Origin: an uncultured Variovorax sp. | GTDB taxonomy: Bacteria > Pseudomonadota > Gammaproteobacteria > Burkholderiales > Burkholderiaceae | Assembly: GCA_946478645.1 (NCBI GenBank) | Contig: CAMLCW010000117.1 | Coordinates: 1 to 13,053 of the forward strand | Direction: 5' to 3' | DNA: 13,053 bases | Shown: positions 5,445 through 12,447 of the stretch, piece after piece | Layout: every line of letters starts with the position of its first letter | Numbering within the stretch: the first letter of the stretch is position 1 | Program-made: the position numbers and the translations under genes | The notes under the pieces: model-generated | Told to the model about the DNA's origin: nothing | What the model saw: only the letters and a program-made list of their open reading frames with translations | The model's database searches: none

Positions 5445-7331
5445 ATGCACCGCTCCATCGCCACCGTCTCCCTCAGCGGCACGCTGCGCCAGAAGCTCGA
5501 AGCGGTCGCGGCCGCCGGGTTCGACGGCATCGAGCTGTTCGAGAGCGACTTCGTCAACTTCAAAGGCTCGGCCGCCGAGCTTCGCAGCATCACTGCGGAC
5601 CTGGGCCTGTCGATCGACCTGTACCAGCCGTTCCGCGACTTCGAGGCCATGCCCGAGGCGCAGTTCCGGCGCAGCCTGGAGCGCGCCGAGCGCAAGTTCG
5701 ACCTGATGCAGGCGATGGGCGCGCCGCTCATGCTGTGCTGCTCCAACACCTCGCCGCTCGCGGTCGACGACCCCGCGCTGGCCGCTGCGCAACTGCACGA
5801 ACTGGCCGAGCGCGCGGCCCGGCGCGGGCTGCGCGTGGGCTTCGAGGCGCTGGCCTGGGGCCGCTTCACCTCGCGTTATGCCCAGGCCTGGAACATCGTG
5901 CGGCAGGCCGCGCATCCGAACCTGGGCCTGATCCTCGACAGCTTCCATACGCTGTCGCTCAAGGACGATGCCACGGGCATCGCCGACATCCCGGGCGACC
6001 GGATCTTCTTTTTGCAGATGGCCGACGCGCCGCTGCTGGCTATGGACGTGCTGCAGTGGGCGCGCCACCACCGCGCGTTCCCGGGGCAGGGGGAACTCGA
6101 CGTGATCGGCTTCTTCGAGCAGGTGCTGCGCGCGGGCTATGCCGGGCCGCTGTCGCTCGAGATCTTCAACGACCTGTTCCGCGAGACGCCGAACCGCCGC
6201 ACGGCGGTGGACGCGATGCGCTCGCTGCTCTATCTCGAGAGCGAAGCGCGGCAGCGGCTTGCGGCGGATGCGACCGCAACGGGCCCGGCACCCGCCGTGG
6301 CGCTCTTCAGCCCGCCGCCGGCACCCGCGCTCTCGGGTTTCACCTTCATCGAATTCGCTACCGACGAGAAGGCCGCGCCGGTGCTCCAGGCGCAGCTCGA
6401 ACAGCTCGGCTTCCGCCGCATCGGCCGCCATCGCTCGAAGGCGGTGGCGCTGTACCGCCAGGGCGAGATCAACCTGCTGGTCAATGCCGAGCCGGCGTCG
6501 TTCGCGCGCAGCCGCTTCGAGGCGCATGGCACCTCGGTGTGTGCGCTCGGCATTCGCTGCACCGATCCGCAGGCGGCCGTCGAACGTGCCACCGCGATGT
6601 GCTCGCAGCGCCATGACAGCCCCGTGGGCCCGGGCGAACTGCGCGTGCCGGCGATCGTCGCGCCCGGCGGCAACCTGGTCCACTTCGTGGCCGAGTCGCT
6701 CGGCGCCGACGGGCTCTACGAGGCGGACTTCATCCTCGACGAGGACGCCGACGTGCGCGGCGCCGGCCTGGTCCGGATCGACCATGCCGCACTCGGCCTG
6801 GCGCTCGACCAGCTCGACACCTGGGTGCTGTTCACGCGCGCCGTGCTGGGCCTGGCGCCCGGCGAGAGCCTCGAGCTTGCCGACCCGTTCGGGCTCATCC
6901 GCAGCCGCGGCGTCGCCAATGCCGAGCGCAGCGTGCGGCTGGTGCTCAACGTCTCGCTGAGCCAGCGCACCCGCACGGCGCGCACGCTGAGCGTGACCGG
7001 CGGCGGCGCGGTGCATCACATCGCGCTGGCCTGCACCGACATCTTCGAGAGCGTGGCGCGGCTGCGCGAGCGCGGCACGCGCTTCGTGCCGATTTCGGAC
7101 AACTACTACGACGACCTCGCGACGCGCATCGACCTGGAGCCCGCGCTGCTCGCGCGGCTGCGTGCCGCGGGCGTGATGTTCGACCGCTCGCCGGCCGGCG
7201 ACTACCTGCACATCTACACCGAGAGCCTCGAAGGCGGGCTCTTCTTCGAACTCGCGCAGCGCATCGAAGCCTACGACGCCTACGGCGCGCTCAACGCGCC
7301 CGCACGCATGGCTTCGCAGGCGCAGGACTGA
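5445..7331 (+). CDS. quiC: 3-dehydroshikimate dehydratase fused to a 4-hydroxyphenylpyruvate dioxygenase-like domain (QuiC)
   Basis: Converts 3-dehydroshikimate to protocatechuate, feeding shikimate and quinate into the beta-ketoadipate pathway. The 628-residue cytoplasmic protein has two parts. An N-terminal xylose-isomerase-like TIM barrel (about 1-270) has metal ligands E134, D165, Q191 and E239, identical in numbering to those I recall for P. putida QuiC1. A C-terminal vicinal-oxygen-chelate part (about 297-610) is related to 4-hydroxyphenylpyruvate dioxygenase and keeps a plausible facial triad H447, H525 and E602. The start at 5445 gives HRSIATVSLSGTL, the family N-terminus, and the matching numbering supports it. 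The ATG at 5412 would add 11 unrelated residues. Neither start has a good Shine-Dalgarno. The linker around 275-296 is Ala/Pro-rich. The MHS transporter follows 36 bases later, probably in the same operon. The role of the second domain is not settled by sequence. Confidence 0.93.
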   Translation: MHRSIATVSLSGTLRQKLEAVAAAGFDGIELFESDFVNFKGSAAELRSITADLGLSIDLYQPFRDFEAMPEAQFRRSLERAERKFDLMQAMGAPLMLCCSNTSPLAVDDPALAAAQLHELAERAARRGLRVGFEALAWGRFTSRYAQAWNIVRQAAHPNLGLILDSFHTLSLKDDATGIADIPGDRIFFLQMADAPLLAMDVLQWARHHRAFPGQGELDVIGFFEQVLRAGYAGPLSLEIFNDLFRETPNRRTAVDAMRSLLYLESEARQRLAADATATGPAPAVALFSPPPAPALSGFTFIEFATDEKAAPVLQAQLEQLGFRRIGRHRSKAVALYRQGEINLLVNAEPASFARSRFEAHGTSVCALGIRCTDPQAAVERATAMCSQRHDSPVGPGELRVPAIVAPGGNLVHFVAESLGADGLYEADFILDEDADVRGAGLVRIDHAALGLALDQLDTWVLFTRAVLGLAPGESLELADPFGLIRSRGVANAERSVRLVLNVSLSQRTRTARTLSVTGGGAVHHIALACTDIFESVARLRERGTRFVPISDNYYDDLATRIDLEPALLARLRAAGVMFDRSPAGDYLHIYTESLEGGLFFELAQRIEAYDAYGALNAPARMASQAQD

Positions 7332-7367
7332 CGGCCTTTTTCCATTTTTCAACCGGAGACATCAAGC

Positions 7368-8777
7368 ATGGCAAATACCATGGCCCATGAGCCCAAGGGC
7401 CGGCACCAGTCGAAGAAGGCCGCAGCCAGCGGCTGGATCGGCTCGGCGCTGGAGTACTACGACTTCTTCATCTACGCCACCGCGGCGGCGCTGATCTTTC
7501 CGCAGATCTTCTTCCCGAAGGGCGACCCCAAGACCGCGATCATCGCGTCGCTTGCGACCTATGGCGTCGGCTACATCGCCCGGCCCATCGGCGCCTTCGT
7601 GCTCGGCCACTGGGGCGACACGCACGGGCGCAAGCAGGTGCTGGTGCTGTGCATGTTCCTCATGGGCTTCTCGACCGTGGCCGTGGGCCTGCTGCCGACC
7701 TACGACCAGGTCGGCCTGCTCGCGCCGGCGCTGCTGGTGCTGATGCGGTTGATCCAGGGCTTTGCCGTGGCCGGCGAGATCTCGGGCGCCAGCTCGATGA
7801 TCCTGGAGCATGCGCCGTTCGGCCGGCGCGGCTTCTTCGCGAGCTTCACGCTGCAGGGCGTGCAGGCCGGCCAGATCATGGCCGCGGCCGTGTTCCTGCC
7901 GCTCGCGCACTACATGCCCGAAGAGGCCTTCAATTCGTGGGGCTGGCGCATTCCGTTCCTGCTGAGCTTCCTGGTGATCGTCGCGGGCTACATCATCCGC
8001 CGCGAGGTCGACGAGACGCCGGCCTTCGCCGAGGTCGACATGAAAGGCGAAGTGCCCAAGGCGCCGATCGTGCAGGCCGTGACCGACAGCTGGCGCGACA
8101 TGCTGCGCGTGATCTGCATGGCGCTGATGAACGTGATTCCGGTGGTGGCCACCGTGTTCGGCGGCGCCTACGCGGTGCAGGCCGCCTACGGCATCGGCTT
8201 CGAGAAAGACGTGTACCTGTGGATTCCGGTGCTCGGCAACATCGTGGCCGTGGTGGTGATCCCGTTCGTGGGCAACCTGTCCGACCGCATCGGCCGCAAG
8301 CCGCCGATCATCTTCGGCGCGCTCGCTTCGGGCCTGCTCTCGTTCGGGTACCTGTACGCGATCAGCATCCGGAACGTGCCGCTCGCCGTGTGCATGTCGC
8401 TGCTGATGTGGGGCGTGGTCTACCAGGGCTACAACGCCACCTTCCCGAGCTTCTATCCGGAGCTGTTCCGCACCCGCAGCCGCGTGTCGGCCATGGCGAT
8501 CTCGCAGAACCTGGGCACCACCGTCACCGCCTTGCTGCCCGCACTTTTCGCTGCCGTTGCGCCGCCCGGCGCGACCAACATCTGGCTCACCGTGGGCGCG
8601 ATCACCTTCGCGATCACCGTGCTCGCCGCGCTGGCCGCCATGAGCGCACGCGAGACCTACCGCGTGCAGATGAACGACCTCGGCAAGCCCGATGCGGTGC
8701 CGGTGGACAAGGCCGAGTACGACCGGCTGCGCGCGCAGACGCTGGCGGACTCGCGTCTCGCGCGGGCCGCGGCCTGA
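7368..8777 (+). CDS. MHS-family MFS metabolite:H+ symporter, likely aromatic/shikimate-type acid uptake
   Basis: A predicted 12-helix inner-membrane protein of 469 residues in the metabolite:H+ symporter branch of the MFS (relatives: ShiA, KgtP, ProP, CitA). Helix 1 has GSALEYYDFFIYATAAAL (25-42), the family's (E)(W/Y)YDFF motif. RPIGAFVLGHWGDTHGRK (72-89) contains the loop 2-3 MFS signature, and RLIQGFAVAGE (126-136) is the family's helix-4 motif. The GGAGA at 7355-7359 is 8 bases before the ATG, a good ribosome-binding site. Lying 36 bases after quiC, it most likely imports the quiC pathway substrate (shikimate, quinate or dehydroshikimate). This is inference from position, because MHS members also carry ketoglutarate, citrate, proline and betaine. 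The soluble C-terminal tail (about 430-469) is charged and ends in Ala/Arg. Confidence 0.9.
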   Translation: MANTMAHEPKGRHQSKKAAASGWIGSALEYYDFFIYATAAALIFPQIFFPKGDPKTAIIASLATYGVGYIARPIGAFVLGHWGDTHGRKQVLVLCMFLMGFSTVAVGLLPTYDQVGLLAPALLVLMRLIQGFAVAGEISGASSMILEHAPFGRRGFFASFTLQGVQAGQIMAAAVFLPLAHYMPEEAFNSWGWRIPFLLSFLVIVAGYIIRREVDETPAFAEVDMKGEVPKAPIVQAVTDSWRDMLRVICMALMNVIPVVATVFGGAYAVQAAYGIGFEKDVYLWIPVLGNIVAVVVIPFVGNLSDRIGRKPPIIFGALASGLLSFGYLYAISIRNVPLAVCMSLLMWGVVYQGYNATFPSFYPELFRTRSRVSAMAISQNLGTTVTALLPALFAAVAPPGATNIWLTVGAITFAITVLAALAAMSARETYRVQMNDLGKPDAVPVDKAEYDRLRAQTLADSRLARAAA

Positions 8778-8823
8778 AGCCCCTGTGCGCACCAAGGCCG
8801 CCGGCGTGGGGAAGAATGCCGGC

Positions 8824-9504
8824 ATGACTTCTTCTTCCCATCTCAAGATCGATTTCGTCTCCGACGTGGCCTGCCCCTGGTGCGCCGTGGGCCTGGGTTC
8901 GCTCGAGGCGGCGCTCGCGCGCGTGGCGCCCGGCGTCACGGCCGAGCTGCACTTCCAGCCCTTCGAGCTCAATCCGCAGATGCCGCCCGAAGGGCAGGAC
9001 ACCTTCGAGCACCTGAACCAGAAGTACGGCGCCACGCGCGAGCAGCAGGCCCAGACGCGCGAGGCCATCCGCGCGCGCGGCGCCGAGGTGGGGTTCGAGT
9101 TCCATCCTGAAGGCCGCCCGCGCGTCTACAACACCTTCGACGCGCATCGCCTGCTGCACTGGGCGGGGCTCGAAGGTGCGGACAGGCAGCTCGCGCTCAA
9201 GAAGCGGCTGCTGAAGGCCTTCTTCACCGAGCGCGAGAACACCTCGGACCCCGAGACGCTGGTTCGCCTGGCCGGCGATGCGGGGCTCGATCCGGCACGC
9301 GCGCGCGAGATCCTTTCGAGCGGCGAATTCGCGCGCGAGACCCGCGAGCGCGAGCGCATGTACACCGAGGCGGGCATCAGCTCTGTGCCCGCGATCATCA
9401 TCAACGACCACCACCTGATCTCGGGCGGCCAGCCGGTCGAGGTGTTCGAGCGCGCGCTGCGGCAGATTGCGGGCGCGGCGCCGAGCGGGGTGGCTGCGGC
9501 CTGA
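8824..9504 (+). CDS. DsbA-family oxidoreductase, FrnE-like
   Basis: A thioredoxin-fold protein of 226 residues in the FrnE/2-hydroxychromene-isomerase-like branch of the DsbA family. The redox motif CPWC is at 17-20 in DFVSDVACPWC, with FQPFELNP (44-51), NTFDAHRLLHWA (103-114) and a cis-Pro loop SSVPAIII (186-193, P189), all typical. There is no signal peptide, so it is probably cytoplasmic and acts on thiols or small molecules rather than in periplasmic disulfide formation. The start at 8824 places the family's first strand (HLKIDFVSD) at once; an open frame extends upstream into the transporter gene but is not protein-like. A GGGGAAG lies about 10 bases before the ATG. It follows the transporter by 46 bases and may be co-transcribed, but I see no metabolic link to quiC. 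Its natural substrate is unknown. Confidence 0.9.
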   Translation: MTSSSHLKIDFVSDVACPWCAVGLGSLEAALARVAPGVTAELHFQPFELNPQMPPEGQDTFEHLNQKYGATREQQAQTREAIRARGAEVGFEFHPEGRPRVYNTFDAHRLLHWAGLEGADRQLALKKRLLKAFFTERENTSDPETLVRLAGDAGLDPARAREILSSGEFARETRERERMYTEAGISSVPAIIINDHHLISGGQPVEVFERALRQIAGAAPSGVAAA

Positions 9505-9517
9505 GGGGGTCTCAGGC
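9499..9517. terminator. Short hairpin between the convergent FrnE-like and candidate immunity genes
   Basis: GCCTGAG (9499-9505) and CTCAGGC (9511-9517) form a 7-base perfect stem with a 5-base loop. The stem includes the stop codons of both convergent genes, which lie only 7 bases apart. No T-tract follows on either strand, so it may be a weak or Rho-assisted bidirectional terminator, or a coincidence in high-GC DNA. Confidence 0.35.
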
Positions 9518-9718
9518 TTCGATGCGCCAGGCCTCCGGCCAGTCGTCGAAGCTCTCGAGCGGAACCGCGCCGCGCAACAGCGTGTACATGGGTTCCTCGG
9601 GAAAATCGTTCATGCGGACGACGAGCTTCTGTCCGTCCGCATCGATCGCTTCGTAGGGAAATTCCGCATCGCCGGTCTTCGACCATGACAGCGGCGTTTC
9701 AAGATGGGGTGAAGTCAT
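9512..9718 (-). CDS. Candidate immunity protein of the adjacent type VI effector (68 aa)
   Basis: I do not recognise a named family. The 68-residue protein is acidic, with no signal peptide or membrane segment. Its conserved-looking part is NDFPEEPMYTLL (37-48) followed by FDDWPEAWRIE (57-67), rich in Asp, Glu, Trp and aromatic residues, as in many small nuclease or enzyme inhibitors. Its ATG overlaps the stop of the upstream 390-residue gene by 4 bases (ATGA), so it is translated with it. It is the last gene of the VgrG-DUF2169-DUF4150-effector chain, the normal place for an immunity gene. A weak GGAA precedes the start. A longer frame to 10003 is an out-of-frame shadow over the effector gene and is rejected. 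The immunity role is inference from position and size. Confidence 0.72.
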   Translation of the reverse strand: MTSPHLETPLSWSKTGDAEFPYEAIDADGQKLVVRMNDFPEEPMYTLLRGAVPLESFDDWPEAWRIEA

Positions 9719-10887
9719 TTCGTGATTCCGAACTTGCTGTTGTATTCCGCGCTGGTCCTTGACGCACCGTCGATGATCGACTGGTAGACCTCGTCGCCTT
9801 GCAGGCCACGCGCCTGGTACTTCTGCACTTCCTGCTGGAATGTCGGCCCGTCCGGCGAGCCGTACTTCTGCAGGTCTCTCTGGCGCAGGCCCTCGACCTC
9901 GGCCGCGTCCTGCATGTAGGAGCGCGCGGTCATCCGCGCGTTGTGCCGCTCGTTGAAGGCCAGCTCGGCGCGTTCCTGGGGCGTCTTGCCTTCCGCCTTC
10001 CATTGTTCATCGAGCTCCTTCATCCTTTCGGGGGAGGTGTGCTTGTTGTACCACTCGCGGATCGACTTGTTGTCGGTGGCCTTCATCCCCGGCGGCAGCG
10101 GCCGGACGACCACGGTGCCGTCGCGCCCCACCTCGATACGCGGGGATGGACGAGGGCCCGGCCTGCTCACCGGCTCCAGCGGTGCGCCGCGTGCCGTCTC
10201 GCCCGGGCGCGCCATGGGCTGGGTGGCGCGCCGCCCACCGAACCCGGTATGGATCGTCGCGGCGTCGAGCAGCCCGGCACCGAACTCGTTGGCCGCGGCC
10301 ACCTGCTGTTCGCTGCCGCCGAGCACGCGCGTCGCCGCGCCCGGGCCGCCGAACACCGGTCCGAGGAAGCTGATGGCCATCGTGTTGCCGAAGCGCAGGT
10401 TGCGTTCGTCCAGCCAGGCCTGCTCGGCATTCGAGAGGCTGCCCGAAACACGAGGCCCGGGGTTGTAGACATCGTCGAGAAAGTCGAGGTCGCGCCGCAG
10501 CTTGAGCGATTGCTCGGGCGGCAGCGGCGATCTGCCGGTCAGGTGGTCGTTGAGCCGCTGGCGCTTGTCGTCGATCACCGATTGCGGAATCTCGTCGGGC
10601 CAGCGCTCGCATTCCTCCTGGAACTGCCTGGCGTACATCAGTTCGTCGGTAGGCTCCACCCCGACCGGCCGGTCGAGGCCCGAGGTCCAGCGCACATAGA
10701 AGGGCTTGCTCTCGAAGTCTGCCTTCGCGCGTTCGTAGCGCTCGCCGCAGATGCCGGCGCGGCGGCGCAGCATCGGGCCGCTCGGTACCTGCACGGTCAG
10801 CAGCCGCCCGATGGTGCCGTTGCCGTTGAACGGCGTCGTCTGCACCGCCTGGGCCAGCGTGTCCTTGCTGTCGGGCGCGGCGCTCAC
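9715..10887 (-). CDS. Putative type VI secretion effector with unrecognised C-terminal toxin domain
   Basis: This 390-residue protein follows DUF4150 and precedes a tiny acidic gene, the usual slot of a cargo effector. Residues 1-165 are polar and mostly helical, with no PAAR repeats. Residues 168-215 are Gly/Ala-rich and hydrophobic (AISFLGPVFGGPGAA), resembling the membrane-like or linker stretch of other DUF4150-linked toxins. Residues 225-270 are a Pro/Arg-rich linker. The C-terminal 120 residues form a compact charged domain with RHNARMTAR (314-322), KYGSPDGPTF (341-350) and IIDGASRT (371-378). I cannot assign this domain to a named toxin family or an activity. The start is GTG at 10887, with AAGGG 7 bases upstream. 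Both apparently come with a 77-base insertion; before it, the start was probably an ATG overlapping the DUF4150 stop. The effector role is inference from context. Confidence 0.75.
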   Translation of the reverse strand: MSAAPDSKDTLAQAVQTTPFNGNGTIGRLLTVQVPSGPMLRRRAGICGERYERAKADFESKPFYVRWTSGLDRPVGVEPTDELMYARQFQEECERWPDEIPQSVIDDKRQRLNDHLTGRSPLPPEQSLKLRRDLDFLDDVYNPGPRVSGSLSNAEQAWLDERNLRFGNTMAISFLGPVFGGPGAATRVLGGSEQQVAAANEFGAGLLDAATIHTGFGGRRATQPMARPGETARGAPLEPVSRPGPRPSPRIEVGRDGTVVVRPLPPGMKATDNKSIREWYNKHTSPERMKELDEQWKAEGKTPQERAELAFNERHNARMTARSYMQDAAEVEGLRQRDLQKYGSPDGPTFQQEVQKYQARGLQGDEVYQSIIDGASRTSAEYNSKFGITK

Positions 10888-10963
10888 TGGTGCACCCTTG
10901 GCGCTGCGCGCCTTCCCGCCGAGCGGGAGCGAGCTTGCTTGGGGCGGCCCGGCGCGGCGCTCA
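10874..10963 (-). repeat. 13-base direct repeat flanking a 64-base insert between DUF4150 and effector genes
   Basis: On the plus strand GGCGCGGCGCTCA occurs at 10874-10886 and again at 10951-10963, 77 bases apart. On the minus strand both copies read TGAGCGCCGCGCC, and each encodes the start of a product beginning SAAP. The 64 bases between hold two small hairpins: TCCCGC-TCG-GCGGGA and GGCGC-GCA-GCGCC. The left copy starts a 26-codon reading (10964 to 10884) that overlaps DUF4150 by ATGA and ends where the effector's GTG begins. Removing 77 bases restores a simple ATGA junction. It is most likely an inserted small structured repeat or a duplication product. Confidence 0.7.
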
Positions 10964-11311
10964 TCCGGCTGCCCCGTTCATTTCGCAGAGATCGCCGTGG
11001 CGCGCGACGGCGCGGCTTTCGACGAACACGGTCTGGGAGCCGGAGACCACCTTGACGTTGCCCGACCCGAGGGACACGCCCGAGCGCACGCCGCTGCCGG
11101 CGTTGCCTGCCACGCCCCGGACCACGCTCTCGATCATCAACACCTTCTCGCCGCGCGCGAACACGGTTTCCGCGTACGCCGCCTTCTCGGGCGGCAGGAT
11201 CGAGACGATGTCGAACGGAACGACCCGGTCGCCGACGACGCAGAAGTCGGGCGTCACGTTGACGACCATGAAGCGTGCTTCGGCATCGGCGACGTGGCGC
11301 TCCGAACTCAT
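10961..11311 (-). CDS. DUF4150 / PAAR-like spike tip protein
   Basis: A small PAAR-like protein (116 residues) expected to cap the VgrG spike and carry or recruit the effector. The core runs from NVTPDFCVVGDRVVPFDIV (18-36) through LGSGNVKVVSGSQTVFVESR (81-100) to a C-terminal ARHGDLCEMN (103-112). The pattern G-S-x-x-V-F-V-x-x-x-x-x-A-R-H-G-D-x-C-x-M-N is the DUF4150 hallmark, with H105 and C109 as probable metal ligands. An AAGGGAG ribosome-binding site lies 5 bases before the ATG, and the start overlaps the DUF2169 stop (ATGA). The 3' end once probably overlapped the effector start directly, but now meets the 77-base insertion. Unlike many family members it has no C-terminal toxin extension, so cargo must be supplied by the separate downstream protein. 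Confidence 0.85.
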   Translation of the reverse strand: MSSERHVADAEARFMVVNVTPDFCVVGDRVVPFDIVSILPPEKAAYAETVFARGEKVLMIESVVRGVAGNAGSGVRSGVSLGSGNVKVVSGSQTVFVESRAVARHGDLCEMNGAAG

Positions 11312-12447
11312 GCGTACTCCCTTGCGTCGTGAAACGGATCGCCCGGGCCGCTGCCGGCGTCGTTCATGGGTTCGAGATGCAGGTCGACCGCCACGATGTC
11401 ACGGGCCTGCGCGAGGCTGAGCCGCCAGGTCAGGTGGACGAGCATGTCGTCGAGGTCGAGGTGCGCGGTATCGAGCATCATCGCTTCGCTGCCTTGCGTG
11501 CCGCCGCCGCTGCGCCAGAGTGCGCCGATGCGCCAATGGGGCAGTGTCATCTCGATCGCATCGGCCGACGCGAAGAAGCCGGTCAGGCGCAGCCGCTCAT
11601 TGCCCGCGAGCCCGCCGGCAATGCGCTGGTCGATCGGTGCGTACTGGAAGAAGCGCGGATCGAAGTCGTCGGCGTAGTCCATGAAGGGCGCCTGTGCATT
11701 GCGCTGCAGCCAGGCGTCGTCGTAGGTGCCGGCAAGCTGCACGCGCGGCATCCAGTGGCGTGCGACCGGGCCGAAACCCGCGGGCACCAGCCCTTCCTGG
11801 TTGGCATGAACGACCGGTGCGTCCGCGGCTTCGATCCGAGGCGCGGGTGAAGCGGCATCGCCGCCTGCCGTTCCGAAGCAGCCGAGGCCCGAGGGATTGG
11901 CAGCGTTCATCCGCGGCGGCGAGCCCGGCGCATCGCCTTCGTCGTGCCAGCAGCCCCCGAAGGCAAGTTCCCAGCGCAGCGGCACTTCGAGCGTGGGTTC
12001 GGGGTCGGCCGGCGTGCACTGCGCCGGATCGTCATGCCAGTGCCACCCGCGCGGCCCCGTCAGGCGCAGCGTTTTCTGCACGAGCCGGACGTCGCCGCGC
12101 GAGACCTCGAGGCTCGCGTGCCATTCGCGCTGCGGCGTCCAATGGCGCGCCCTGGCGCTGCCGGTGATGAACACGTCGGCTTCGGGCTTCTCCAGCACGA
12201 GGTCGGTGGCTGCGCGCAGGCTCGAAAGGGCAGGGTGGGCAGCGTCCCAGGCCACGTCGGCGAAGACCGGGCCGCGGTGCACTGGCGCAGGTTCGAGCCG
12301 CCCGGGGGCCAGCACGAAGCTCGCACAGACGATCACCACGTCGCTGAAGCGCCTGCCGGGGCCCATCTTGTCGTATTGAAAATGCCTGAAAGGCGTGAGG
12401 TTGCGCACCTGCTGCAATCGCGGCGCTGGCACGGCGGGTGCGGTCAT
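11308..12447 (-). CDS. DUF2169 family type VI secretion adaptor
   Basis: A 379-residue DUF2169 protein. Studied members act as cytoplasmic chaperones or adaptors that load PAAR/DUF4150 effectors onto VgrG and are not themselves secreted. Recognisable blocks are NLTPFRHFQYDKMGPGRR (16-33) with VVIVCASF, PEADVFITGSA (88-98), LRWELAFGG (157-165), PAGFGPVARHWMPR (222-235), and the strong family block GTYDDAWLQ-PFMDYADDFDPRFFQYAP (about 240-269). The start at 12447 overlaps the vgrG stop, and its own stop overlaps the DUF4150 start, both as ATGA. This fixed order (vgrG, adaptor, PAAR-like tip, cargo, immunity) is typical. The N-terminal residues TAPAVPAPRLQQ may be a short linker. I see nothing missing relative to the family. 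Confidence 0.9.
   Translation of the reverse strand: MTAPAVPAPRLQQVRNLTPFRHFQYDKMGPGRRFSDVVIVCASFVLAPGRLEPAPVHRGPVFADVAWDAAHPALSSLRAATDLVLEKPEADVFITGSARARHWTPQREWHASLEVSRGDVRLVQKTLRLTGPRGWHWHDDPAQCTPADPEPTLEVPLRWELAFGGCWHDEGDAPGSPPRMNAANPSGLGCFGTAGGDAASPAPRIEAADAPVVHANQEGLVPAGFGPVARHWMPRVQLAGTYDDAWLQRNAQAPFMDYADDFDPRFFQYAPIDQRIAGGLAGNERLRLTGFFASADAIEMTLPHWRIGALWRSGGGTQGSEAMMLDTAHLDLDDMLVHLTWRLSLAQARDIVAVDLHLEPMNDAGSGPGDPFHDAREYA

Noticed and set aside
5307..7352. Minus-strand open frame of 681 codons opposite quiC
   Set aside because: The composition is dominated by Arg, Ala, Glu and His with no domains, opposite a gene whose catalytic residues are all accounted for.
7362..9068. Minus-strand open frame of 568 codons opposite the MHS transporter
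   Set aside because: His/Arg/Glu-rich shadow of a membrane-protein gene; no ribosome-binding site and no recognisable fold.
10884..10964. 26-codon open frame overlapping DUF4150 and the effector start
   Set aside because: It appears to be the stranded original start of the effector after a 77-base insertion. The product is Arg/Ala-rich with no protein-like features, so it is treated as part of the repeat.
9799..11055. Plus-strand open frame of 418 codons opposite the effector gene
   Set aside because: No motif is recognisable, and the opposite strand has coupled genes in a consistent operon with better start signals.
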